Assembly (NCBI RefSeq): GCF_013347965.1
Contig: NZ_CP048810.1
Coordinates: forward strand, 2,790,001-2,854,000
Reading direction: 5' to 3'
Source: Pseudomonas bijieensis
GTDB taxonomy: Bacteria > Pseudomonadota > Gammaproteobacteria > Pseudomonadales > Pseudomonadaceae
Length of the DNA stretch: 64,000 nt
A program made the position numbers and the translations under genes. The notes beneath the pieces were generated by a model. That model was not told the origin of the DNA. It worked only from the letters and a program-made list of their open reading frames with translations, and did no database searches. Positions 56,100 through 63,448 of this stretch are shown here, piece after piece. Every line of letters begins with the position of its first letter. The first letter of the stretch is position 1.

Positions 56100-56475
56100 T
56101 GGCGAACTCCATCAATACCACCACCCAGCCGACCACCATCGCCGTGCCGTCATCAATGATTTCGGTCTGGGTTTCCGTGACCTTGTTGATCTGCCACAGG
56201 CCCCAGTTGCGGCCGATGCCATCGACCAACGGCAGCGGAATGCGCTGTGCCTGCAGGGCGCGCAGTTCATCGAGGCGATCCATGGCGGTCGCGTACATCG
56301 ACTTGCCTGTGATCGTCAGTTCTTGCAGGCCCTGGCCGATCTGGCTCGACTTGGGTTTGCTGGTGAGAATGTCGATGTTTTTCCAGCCACCGTCCGACGT
56401 GTGCACCAGTTGGTGGTAGGCAAAATTTCTCGACAGGCCAAAAATGAAACTGCCCAATGCCATTTGTTGGCGCAT
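56092..56475 (-). CDS. Tail protein U
   Basis: 127 residues from ATG 56475, with GGAGG before it. ALGSFIFGLSRNFAYHQLVHTSDGGWKNI and the P2 gpU end of the type VVGWVVVLMEFAN. Its start overlaps the tape-measure stop codon (TGATG), so translation is coupled. Tail terminator or tube-completion function is known for P2 gpU. Confidence 0.9.
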   Translation of the reverse strand: MRQQMALGSFIFGLSRNFAYHQLVHTSDGGWKNIDILTSKPKSSQIGQGLQELTITGKSMYATAMDRLDELRALQAQRIPLPLVDGIGRNWGLWQINKVTETQTEIIDDGTAMVVGWVVVLMEFANA

Positions 56476-58529
56476 CACGTACCTCCGTCGGTCAGGGCCG
56501 CGTCACTGCGCATGGCAAGTGTGTTGGGCATGGTCGTTAAGCCGAATTGGCCCGAGAGCTGCTGCACCACCAGGTTGGCCAATTGACTGGCGCTGGCCTG
56601 GTCCTGGCCGTTGATGTAGATGTTCGCGGTCATGGTGTTCTGTGCCGTGGTGGCCTGGGCATTGGTCAGCGCCTTGGCGGCCTGATCCGGAGGGGGGAGC
56701 TTGTCGGCGGGCGTGGCGAGTTGGTCACCCAGCCAGGAGCCCGACTCTCCACCGATCCAGCTACCGGCCAGTCCGCCAACGACCGCGCCAAGTGCTCCGC
56801 CAATGGCGGTGCCGAGCGGGCCGAAAAAAGTACCGACAGTGGCTCCGGCGGTAGCGCCAGCCGACGCCCCTGCCCAGCCGCCGCCAGCGGTTCCGAGGCC
56901 AGCACCGATCATTCGAGCGTCGCCGCTCATCGCGCCTTCGACCACCTCGGGGGCGGCACTCAGCGCGAACGCCCCGGGTATAAAGCGGGTAACCGTGCGT
57001 ATCGAAGCACCCACGCCGACCAGGGAACCGCTGGCACTCACCCCAGCTCCAACGCTCGCAGCCCCCAATACGCGCTTGGCCGCTTGGTTACTCAGCTCAT
57101 CCGTAACCGCCTTGAGCAACGCACTCACCAGCGGTTTGATCGCTGCGGCGACAAGCACAATTGCCGCGGCGGCTTTAGGTGAGGACTCAGCCAATTCACT
57201 CATGCCATCGGCCAGCGAACCCAACGCCTGAAGCGAGCTATCCGCCACGGGCGCCAGGGCATTGCCCGTGGTCACCGACAGACGCTCAGCACGTGCACCC
57301 AAGACATTCCACTGGCCTTGCTGGGTATTCGACAGCGCCAACGCGTCCTGCCTTACCGAACCCTTATCACCCAACTGCGACGTGGCGTATTGGGCCGGGT
57401 CTTTCACTTGTCCGAAGGCTTCATTCACATCGGCAAGTTTCTGCGCCATGCGCAGCGCCGCCTCATCGCCATTGCTAAATAGCGTGGCGGCAATGGCAGA
57501 GCGTTTTTCAGCTGGCTGCGCGTTCAAGGCCGCAAGCACCGTCATCACCGTGCCAGACGTCGTGTCCTTGTCACGCAAGCCGCTCGCCACCGCGTTCGGC
57601 TTCAGGCCCAGTTGCTTCCAGGCCGCTTGCTCGGTGGCAGAGGCCTGATCCCCCTTGCCCAGGGCAGTCGTGAAGTGATCAAGCGCCACGCCGGCTTCAG
57701 CCTGTTGCGTGCCGGTATTGAGCAATGCCGCCGTCAACGCTGCCGCTTGCGCAGGAGCCAGGCCCGCCGTCGTCGCCGCCGCACCGTCACGCTGCAAGAC
57801 GGCGCCGATGTCTCCCGGTTTCGCCCCACCGGGGATCTTGCTCAACTGGTTGATGGCATCCGCCAGGTCAAAGGCTTGAGCGCCGCTGAGCTTCATGGAG
57901 GTGCGCCAGCCGACCATCATCTCGGCGACTTCCATGGCCGGTTTTCTGAACGCCGATGCAGTGACACCAACATCACTGGCAAAGCGCAACAGTTCGAACT
58001 GTCGGTCCGATGCATGGGGCAGATCGCGACCGATGCCAGCACTGGCTGCCAGGCTTTCGATTCTCACCAGGTCAACCGCTTTGGTTCCGCCGGCTGCTAC
58101 CAGCGGTGCGCGGGCGATCTGCTGAGTCGGCTCAGCCATCTCTGCGATCTGGCGAGGGGTAAACTGGGTGGCCAGCTTCAGATCGGCCATGGCCGAATCC
58201 ATCGCTATCGCGGGTTTGAGCAACTCGGGTGGTTCGATACCGCCACCCGACTTGCCCTTTGGCTCATTGGCCGACTCGCCCTTGGCGCCGATGCCCATCG
58301 TTTGGGAGAACAATCGTTGCGCCGACAGCTTCACGGTCAGCGACTCGATCGCCGTGGTCAGCAGCCCGAGCTTGAGCCCGAGCGTTTCCAGCGCCAGATC
58401 GAGACTCGCCAGCTGGTCCCTGGCAAACGCGCCCTGTGCCGACACGCCACTGGCGAGGCTGGTATTACCGAACGCCAGCCCACTCTCATTGAAGGCTGCG
58501 TATTTGAGCGAATATCTATCGTCCGCCAT
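56475..58529 (-). CDS. Tailocin tape-measure protein
   Basis: 684 residues. N-terminal part Ala/Leu-rich helical; ASAGIGRDLPHASDRQFELLRFASDVGVTASAFRK and the central phage tape-measure domain MVGWRTSMKLSGAQAFDLADAINQLSKIPGG are P2 gpT-like. A Gly/Ala-rich glycine-zipper stretch lies at about 540-620. The length sets tail length, about 100 nm by the usual 1.5 Angstrom per residue rule, in the range of R-type pyocins. Confidence 0.93.
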   Translation of the reverse strand: MADDRYSLKYAAFNESGLAFGNTSLASGVSAQGAFARDQLASLDLALETLGLKLGLLTTAIESLTVKLSAQRLFSQTMGIGAKGESANEPKGKSGGGIEPPELLKPAIAMDSAMADLKLATQFTPRQIAEMAEPTQQIARAPLVAAGGTKAVDLVRIESLAASAGIGRDLPHASDRQFELLRFASDVGVTASAFRKPAMEVAEMMVGWRTSMKLSGAQAFDLADAINQLSKIPGGAKPGDIGAVLQRDGAAATTAGLAPAQAAALTAALLNTGTQQAEAGVALDHFTTALGKGDQASATEQAAWKQLGLKPNAVASGLRDKDTTSGTVMTVLAALNAQPAEKRSAIAATLFSNGDEAALRMAQKLADVNEAFGQVKDPAQYATSQLGDKGSVRQDALALSNTQQGQWNVLGARAERLSVTTGNALAPVADSSLQALGSLADGMSELAESSPKAAAAIVLVAAAIKPLVSALLKAVTDELSNQAAKRVLGAASVGAGVSASGSLVGVGASIRTVTRFIPGAFALSAAPEVVEGAMSGDARMIGAGLGTAGGGWAGASAGATAGATVGTFFGPLGTAIGGALGAVVGGLAGSWIGGESGSWLGDQLATPADKLPPPDQAAKALTNAQATTAQNTMTANIYINGQDQASASQLANLVVQQLSGQFGLTTMPNTLAMRSDAALTDGGT

Positions 58530-58535
58530 CCCGCT

Positions 58536-59224
58536 CTACTCCTGTTTCACGCCAAGGCGAGTGATCGCGATGTCGTAACGGCGCAAGGCCTTGCCGGCGT
58601 CCCACTCCAGGATTTCCGCCTCACTTACCGAGTAAATGAGCGGCACCACATCGAGAATCACTTCGATGTCGCGCTCCGAAAGTAGTCCGCCGGTTTGTTT
58701 AAAAAATCGTCGATGCGCACCTGAAGTTGCGTCCAGTCGGGCACGCTCAGCAGGTCCAGGTCGGGAATCATCAGGCCGGTGCAATGGGCGGTGATGAACT
58801 CGGCGCGTTCCTTGGCCGTCTTCAGTTTCTTCATCGCCTTGGTGGCACGCAGCACCGGCATTTCCAACGTCAGCGACGTCAGGCTACGGCCCGCCACGTT
58901 CAGCGGTTGCAGCAGTTGCACCTGGTCGGGGTCGGTCTGCGGATCATCCAGAAAATACGACGCCGGGCGCGTGGACATGTCGTGCACGTATTGGGCAATG
59001 CTGACGTAGTCCGGGCGCTTGAGCTGGTCGAGTTCCCTGACCGACAGGCCGGTGGCCAATTTGGCCAGTTCGAAAAACTGATCGTCTTCGTCATCGCCGG
59101 CACGGGCCAGGGCGTCTTTCTGCGCGGCGTAGTACAAGGGTTTGAGTTGGAGCTGCTCGATCTGCGACTCGTCGTCAGCGGTGATCGGCGAAAGCAGCTC
59201 ATGTGTAGGAGGCATCCAGGACAT
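58536..59224 (-). CDS. Tail assembly chaperone E+E' fusion made by -1 frameshifting
   Basis: The gpE frame starts at 59224. At 58697-58703 the minus strand reads T-TTA-AAC in the zero frame. A -1 slip there continues in the overlapping frame as FFKQTGGLLSERDIEVILDV through to the stop at 58536, giving about 229 residues instead of 188. P2-type phages make exactly such an E+E' product as tail assembly chaperone for the tape measure, which is the next gene downstream. The TTTAAAC heptamer is a canonical slippery site. Inferred from sequence; no independent start for E' is convincing. Confidence 0.75.
58658..59224 (-). CDS. Tail assembly protein E (zero-frame product)
   Basis: 188 residues (MSWMPPTHELLSPITADDES ... 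DDFLNKPADYFRSATSK). The region KLATGLSVRELDQLKRPDYVSIAQYVHDM matches P2 gpE-like tail assembly proteins. Located between tube and tape-measure genes, its C-terminal codons contain the slippery heptamer described for the E+E' product. Confidence 0.88.
   Translation of the reverse strand: MSWMPPTHELLSPITADDESQIEQLQLKPLYYAAQKDALARAGDDEDDQFFELAKLATGLSVRELDQLKRPDYVSIAQYVHDMSTRPASYFLDDPQTDPDQVQLLQPLNVAGRSLTSLTLEMPVLRATKAMKKLKTAKERAEFITAHCTGLMIPDLDLLSVPDWTQLQVRIDDFLNKPADYFRSATSK
58697..58703 (-). other. -1 frameshift slippery heptamer TTTAAAC
   Basis: Minus strand reads GAT-TTT-TTA-AAC-AAA; T-TTA-AAC fits X-XXY-YYZ in the zero frame, and slipping back one base gives TTT-AAA-CAA, which opens the E' frame. 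See the E+E' entry. Confidence 0.75.
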
Positions 59225-59257
59225 GAAATCAGTTCCTTGGTGAATCAGGGGACAACC

Positions 59258-59345
59258 TGTGGGAGCGAGCCTGCTCGCGATGACGGAGGTACATTCAGCA
59301 TCGAGATGTCTGATACACCGCTATCGCGAGCAGGCTCGCTCCCAC
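59258..59345. repeat. REP inverted pair inside the tailocin operon
   Basis: TGTGGGAGCGAGCCTGCTCG and inverted GCGAGCAGGCTCGCTCCCAC separated by about 35 bases, between the tube and E genes of the same transcription unit. Confidence 0.88.
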
Positions 59346-59375
59346 AGGGGTTTTGTTCAGCCGGCTGGCGGGTGT

Positions 59376-59882
59376 TTAAGGCAACAGCACCGCACGGCGC
59401 GCATCGCCGAGAATGTCGACGCCGTTGAGCACGAACTTCTGGGTGCGCACGTCGATGTCGATCACCGGAACGCCGTTTTCCAGACGGTTGTAGGTGCGGC
59501 AGGACAGCTCAAGGTTGGTCTTGGGCTTCTCGCTCATTTTCAGCGGCGTTTCCTCGAGGGATTTCAACTTGCCGCCGACCGTGTGGTAAGTGAACCAAGT
59601 GTTGCCGTCCTGATCCTGACCGGCTTCACGAACGTTCAGCAGAATGTCATCGCCCACGCTCACGCCCAGCGCCAGCATGATTTCCGGGCCGAGACCTTGC
59701 AGCGTCAACTTGGCCGTCAGCACCTTGCCGCTCTTGACCATTTCCTCGCCAATGAAACGGCCGCCACGCATATCTTCCATGTCGAATTCGATCTTCGGCG
59801 GGCTGAACTCTTCCACCGTCGCCGACAACGGCAGGCCTTGCAGGGTGGCCGCGATGGCCTGTCTTACGCGGTTGGTAAACAT
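59376..59882 (-). CDS. Tailocin major tail tube protein (FII)
   Basis: 168 residues. VEEFSPPKIEFDMEDMRGGRFIGEEMVKSG and LTAKLTLQGLGPEIMLALGV are diagnostic for the P2 FII-type tube. Its ATG overlaps the sheath stop (59882), so the two structural genes are coupled. Confidence 0.95.
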   Translation of the reverse strand: MFTNRVRQAIAATLQGLPLSATVEEFSPPKIEFDMEDMRGGRFIGEEMVKSGKVLTAKLTLQGLGPEIMLALGVSVGDDILLNVREAGQDQDGNTWFTYHTVGGKLKSLEETPLKMSEKPKTNLELSCRTYNRLENGVPVIDIDVRTQKFVLNGVDILGDARRAVLLP

Positions 59883-61048
59883 TAGAGAACGTCCTCCAGG
59901 AACTGCTCGATGATTTCATCGCGGGCATTGAGTTGATAAATCATGTGTTCGTTCGGCGCGTAGCGGCCGTAGTCGATGACCACGTACCAGGTGCCGTTCT
60001 TGTACTTCTCGACGCTGTTCAATTCCGGGTGCAGGTACACGCTGCCGCCGGGGATGGTTTCGTCGGCGACCAGGGTTTGCAGCCAGTCGTTGATGCGCTT
60101 GACCTCCTGGTCCATGAACGACTTGGTCAGGTTCTTGGCCATGGCCTTCTGACCGGCTTTCACCAGCTTGCGGCTGATGGCATCTTCCAGGCCGACGTAG
60201 CTGATGAACTTGCCGGTGATGGAGCGGTTACCCAGCAGCGAGAAGCCGCCGAGGATGGTCCGGGCGTAGTAGCTGACGCCGTAGCGGTTGAGCAGATCGC
60301 CTTCGGTGGAGGTGTCGAGGATGTTGTATTCGACGGTGCGCGAGACGTCTTCGGCGAAGGTCACCTGGTTGCCCGGGCTCTCCCATTGCTTGACCTTGGC
60401 CAATGCGGCGATGGCCAGGCTCGACGGGGCCAGGAAGACGTTTTTCTTCGCCGCCTTGGAGTACACCGCCGGCATGTTGTGCACTACCAGGCAACGGTCA
60501 AACCCTAGGTCGGCGCCGCCCAGCTCCTGGCTGTAAGTCACTTGATCGGCGACCGAGGCGTCCTTGCCATCGAGCACCACACGTGCCTTGATGCGCTTGC
60601 CGAACGAGGCGAACTCGCTGGCTACGGCCTTGGTGCCGGTGAAGCCCGGCGCGCCGATGATGGTCAGGTCTTCAGCGACCCCGCTCAACGCGGCCAAGCC
60701 CAACTTGCGCCCGGTCTGCGCCTCGATGCCGCCGATGACGTTGTTCTGCGTGTCGGCCTGAGTCGCGCCCTCTTCGACGATGACGACGTAGACCGGCACC
60801 TTGACCACTTTGAGGATCTGGTAGACCGCCTGGAACAGCGTACCCGCCTCGGCACCGGTCGGGTCCAGCTGGGCCTGGGTGGTGAAGCTGTTGATACGGA
60901 ACGGGGTGTTTTTCGGAATCAGCGGATTGGCATTCGGCGCGGTGCCGACCAGCCCGATGACGTTGTCACCCAGGCCACCCATGGCCTCGGGAGATTCAGT
61001 GGCATTGACGGTAATGCCGTTGTGCTCGAAGTTCAAAACCTCAGCCAT
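59882..61048 (-). CDS. Tailocin tail sheath protein (FI)
   Basis: 388 residues, near the P2 FI length. Conserved FRINSFTTQAQLDPTGAEAGTLFQAVYQIL, YVGLEDAISRKLVKAGQKAMAKN and the C-terminal insertion PNEHMIYQLNARDEIIEQFL. Contractile sheath; contraction drives the tube through the target envelope. The stop overlaps the tube start. Confidence 0.96.
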   Translation of the reverse strand: MAEVLNFEHNGITVNATESPEAMGGLGDNVIGLVGTAPNANPLIPKNTPFRINSFTTQAQLDPTGAEAGTLFQAVYQILKVVKVPVYVVIVEEGATQADTQNNVIGGIEAQTGRKLGLAALSGVAEDLTIIGAPGFTGTKAVASEFASFGKRIKARVVLDGKDASVADQVTYSQELGGADLGFDRCLVVHNMPAVYSKAAKKNVFLAPSSLAIAALAKVKQWESPGNQVTFAEDVSRTVEYNILDTSTEGDLLNRYGVSYYARTILGGFSLLGNRSITGKFISYVGLEDAISRKLVKAGQKAMAKNLTKSFMDQEVKRINDWLQTLVADETIPGGSVYLHPELNSVEKYKNGTWYVVIDYGRYAPNEHMIYQLNARDEIIEQFLEDVL

Positions 61049-61050
61049 GG

Positions 61051-61278
61051 TTATTCAGCCTTTTTGGTTGTGGCCTTTTTGGCCGGTTGGGTTGGGATGG
61101 CTTGCGTGTCGACAGCCTGTTTGTGCGCCTCCAGGACGCTGGTCAGCTCAAGGCGACCAGCACTGCGCAAGGCATTAGCCTCGACATCCAGCAGTTCGAG
61201 CTTCTGGCCGATGCTCGACCAGTGGCCGCCGCCGGCAGGGAATGGCAACAGCACGGTGTATTGCTTACGAATGGGCAT
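61051..61278 (-). CDS. Small hypothetical protein in tailocin operon
   Basis: 75 residues, MPIRKQYTVLLPFPAGGGHWS and a Lys/Ala/Thr-rich end PAKKATTKKAE. Two bases before the sheath gene. Similar small genes lie upstream of the sheath in R-type pyocin-like clusters. No function recognised. A hairpin lies between it and the chaperone gene. Confidence 0.65.
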   Translation of the reverse strand: MPIRKQYTVLLPFPAGGGHWSSIGQKLELLDVEANALRSAGRLELTSVLEAHKQAVDTQAIPTQPAKKATTKKAE

Positions 61279-61302
61279 CTACGGGGTCTCCAGACGCGAA
61301 AA

Positions 61303-61325
61303 ACACAAAAGCCCCGTCACGGGGC
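61303..61325 (-). terminator. Hairpin between fibre-chaperone and sheath genes
   Basis: On the minus strand, stem GCCCCG/CGGGGC with a TGA loop followed by TTTTGTG. It lies after the chaperone stop (61364) and before the small gene upstream of the sheath, within the tailocin transcript, so it would split the operon into two transcriptional blocks or be read through. Confidence 0.6.
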
Positions 61326-61363
61326 TTATTGCGAGCGAAAAAAAACCGCTGTCGCGGTTGGGG

Positions 61364-61621
61364 TTACTTGACGAAGGTCGGTAGCACGGGCCAGACCAGG
61401 TTCGATGGATCCTCGATCTGCTCGGGGATATCCCGCAGGGCTTGGCGGTAGGACTTAACCTCGGCGCGCTGTGCGTCTGTCGCTGGGTAGTCCGGCAGTT
61501 GAGTGAAATCCGTGTCCCGCAGAAGCTGGTTGCGACGGTTGCGAATGGCAGCCCATTCGATTTCACGCGACGGTACGGCGAGTGGAATTTCAAGCGTATC
61601 AGCGTTGGATATATCAGACAT
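61364..61621 (-). CDS. Phage tail assembly chaperone (tail-fibre associated)
   Basis: 85 residues. WAAIRNRRNQLLRDTDFTQLPDYP and EVKSYRQALRDIPEQIEDP match the PF16778-like Phage_tail_APC family. It follows the fibre gene by 9 bases. Thought to assist folding or attachment of the tail fibre. Confidence 0.88.
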   Translation of the reverse strand: MSDISNADTLEIPLAVPSREIEWAAIRNRRNQLLRDTDFTQLPDYPATDAQRAEVKSYRQALRDIPEQIEDPSNLVWPVLPTFVK

Positions 61622-61630
61622 GTTCGTTCC

Positions 61631-62251
61631 TTAACTGAAGACAACGGTTTCGGCCAAGGACAATTTGGTGCTCAAGTCGCCCAGATTGAACAATCGACCA
61701 TTGCCCACCCGCATCGTGTCGATGCGCACGGTGGTGTAGTAGATATTGGGAACCAGAATCCGCATGACAATATTGCCGTTTGTATCGGCATAGACAGCGG
61801 GGGTCATATTCCCGAAGGTCGAGACATTTTGCAGGACCCGCGTAGGCTGATAGCAATACCCCACCAACGTCTCGTCGATTATCTTTGCCGTGCCGTAGCT
61901 GTACCCCTTTATGTTGAACCAGAACATCTCCGAATTGACATTGATGTTAAGCGGCACTTTGAAATGCATGTACACGTTTGTGCTGACGCCCAGGTTGGTG
62001 GAGACAAAATCACCCTGTGCCGTGGCGCCATAGACGCCGCCAGTCCCGTAAACATGTCCTTGCAGTACGTTGCGGCGGATCGTGCCAAGAGCGTTCGGAT
62101 CCCCCTCCACATCCTTCAGGCTTCGCCATTCATTGAACTGAACCAAAGCCGTGGCCATGGTCGTGTTGATACTGCCGATCTTTCCATTGACCACCGTGGT
62201 CAAGTTGTTGGCCGCTGTCACCAGCGACGCGATAGTGGTTTCCAGACTCAC
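61631..62251 (-). CDS. Putative tail fibre / receptor-binding protein
   Basis: 206 residues, no recognised family. The N-terminus (MSLETTIASLVTAANNLTTVVNG) is a short helical trimer-like segment; the rest is beta-rich with many Gly/Tyr/Asn (GTGGVYGATAQGDFVSTNLG, YYTTVRIDTMRVGNGRLFNLGDLS). Located between the fibre N-terminal-type gene and the fibre chaperone, so it should be the receptor-binding piece that sets host range. Confidence 0.55.
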   Translation of the reverse strand: MSLETTIASLVTAANNLTTVVNGKIGSINTTMATALVQFNEWRSLKDVEGDPNALGTIRRNVLQGHVYGTGGVYGATAQGDFVSTNLGVSTNVYMHFKVPLNINVNSEMFWFNIKGYSYGTAKIIDETLVGYCYQPTRVLQNVSTFGNMTPAVYADTNGNIVMRILVPNIYYTTVRIDTMRVGNGRLFNLGDLSTKLSLAETVVFS

Positions 62252-62276
62252 GTTTCAAGTTCCTTGTGCTATTGAT

Positions 62277-62807
62277 TTATTTGGCTTCAAGCGTCATCAC
62301 CCGAAACATCAAATCGACATGCCGGGCCATGTTGTCGATGTTGGCCGTCGCCAGCGCGGCGATTTCCTCGCTCAACAGGATGTTCAGATCGTCGGACCCC
62401 ACCACCACCGTGACGCTTTGCGCTGGCAGCGGAGAGATATCCAGCGTGAATTTTTGCAACACTCGCGCTGCAGCGGCTTTGTAAGTCAGCAACTTTCCAG
62501 CCACCGAGTACACAGCCAGCAGCGTGCCGGTGGAGAGATAAAAACCGAATTCGCCGATCTCGTATTCATCAGGCCCGTCGAACAAGGCGGCCATTCTCAG
62601 TTGCCCTGGATCGAGGTCTTCGTAATCCACGATCGCCACGCGCTGCCGTTCATTGCGAAGCGCCGTTTCCGATCCGTTGGGATCGTAGCGAGCGGTACCG
62701 GCACCGATGTGAGTGATCTCACCTTTCAAGCCTTGGTTCTTTGCCTGCAACACTTCCGCCAGACCGGCGGAAGTGAAGCGAACCAAGCGCGTAATATCTT
62801 CTGTCAT
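62277..62807 (-). CDS. Tail-collar fibre N-terminal-type protein
   Basis: 176 residues: LVRFTSAGLAEVLQAKNQGLKGEITHIGAGTARYDPNGSETALRNERQRVAIVDYEDLDPGQLRM, DEYEIGEFGFYLSTGTLLAVYSV are typical of the N-terminal domain of P2 gpH-like tail fibres (DUF3751/PF12571). Here it ends at 176 residues instead of continuing into a long fibre; the fibre function seems split with the next gene. It overlaps gpI by 4 bases. Confidence 0.82.
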   Translation of the reverse strand: MTEDITRLVRFTSAGLAEVLQAKNQGLKGEITHIGAGTARYDPNGSETALRNERQRVAIVDYEDLDPGQLRMAALFDGPDEYEIGEFGFYLSTGTLLAVYSVAGKLLTYKAAAARVLQKFTLDISPLPAQSVTVVVGSDDLNILLSEEIAALATANIDNMARHVDLMFRVMTLEAK

Positions 62808-63448
62808 GGCTGCGCCCTGAGGTCGTAATCGTTAATGGTGTAGCGTTGGGAAATCCCAATGCCGATAAGCCGCGCACCGAGATTGAGTAGCGGCAGTGCC
62901 CCGCACAAAAACAGCTCACCGTCGCTCAGCGGCCCGTGCAAAACTGCCGCCGCTGCCAGGCCGCCGCGCGTTTGATGCACGAGGGTGATGGTGGCCTGGT
63001 CACGCTCGCTCTTGGCTGCATTGATTCGCTGTATCAAGCGATTGTGATCACCACTGGCCCAGCCTTGACCGATGATGGCTTGCACATCAAAGGTGTAGGG
63101 ATGGGCATTGGGTTGCTGTTCGTACCAGGCGGTGACGTGAGGCGTGAACCCCAAAGACTCGACTGCATGGTTCAGGGCCTGGCGAGTGCCAGCCTGGCGC
63201 TGGATCTGCCAGGACAGCGAAACCGTCAGACGTTTTTCCAGGTCGCTGGCGGCCGCATCCCACTCGCTGACACCGCGATCCGCCGCCAGATAAGGCAGGA
63301 AAGCGGACGGGGTCTGATTCGCGTTCATCAACTCAGGAAACGGCGGATCGATACGCTCGAGCAACCGGGCAAAGCCCAGATCGAGCGCCCTTTCCAGCGC
63401 CGAGCTGTTGGCCGGCAACAGGCTTGGGCGAGGTGTGTCGTCACTCAT
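62804..63448 (-). CDS. Tail protein I (baseplate)
   Basis: 214 residues from ATG 63448 (MSDDTPRPSLLPANSSALERALD). ERALDLGFARLLERIDPPFPELMNANQTPSAFLPYLAADRGVSEW is typical of P2 gpI. It overlaps gpJ by 4 bases and the fibre gene by 4 bases; an upstream in-frame start was rejected because it lies inside gpJ. Confidence 0.92.
   Translation of the reverse strand: MSDDTPRPSLLPANSSALERALDLGFARLLERIDPPFPELMNANQTPSAFLPYLAADRGVSEWDAAASDLEKRLTVSLSWQIQRQAGTRQALNHAVESLGFTPHVTAWYEQQPNAHPYTFDVQAIIGQGWASGDHNRLIQRINAAKSERDQATITLVHQTRGGLAAAAVLHGPLSDGELFLCGALPLLNLGARLIGIGISQRYTINDYDLRAQP

Noticed and set aside
58536..58784. Independent 82-residue gene overlapping the end of gpE
   Set aside because: Its first part is the gpE sequence in another frame; only the segment after the TTTAAAC site makes sense, as frameshift extension E'.
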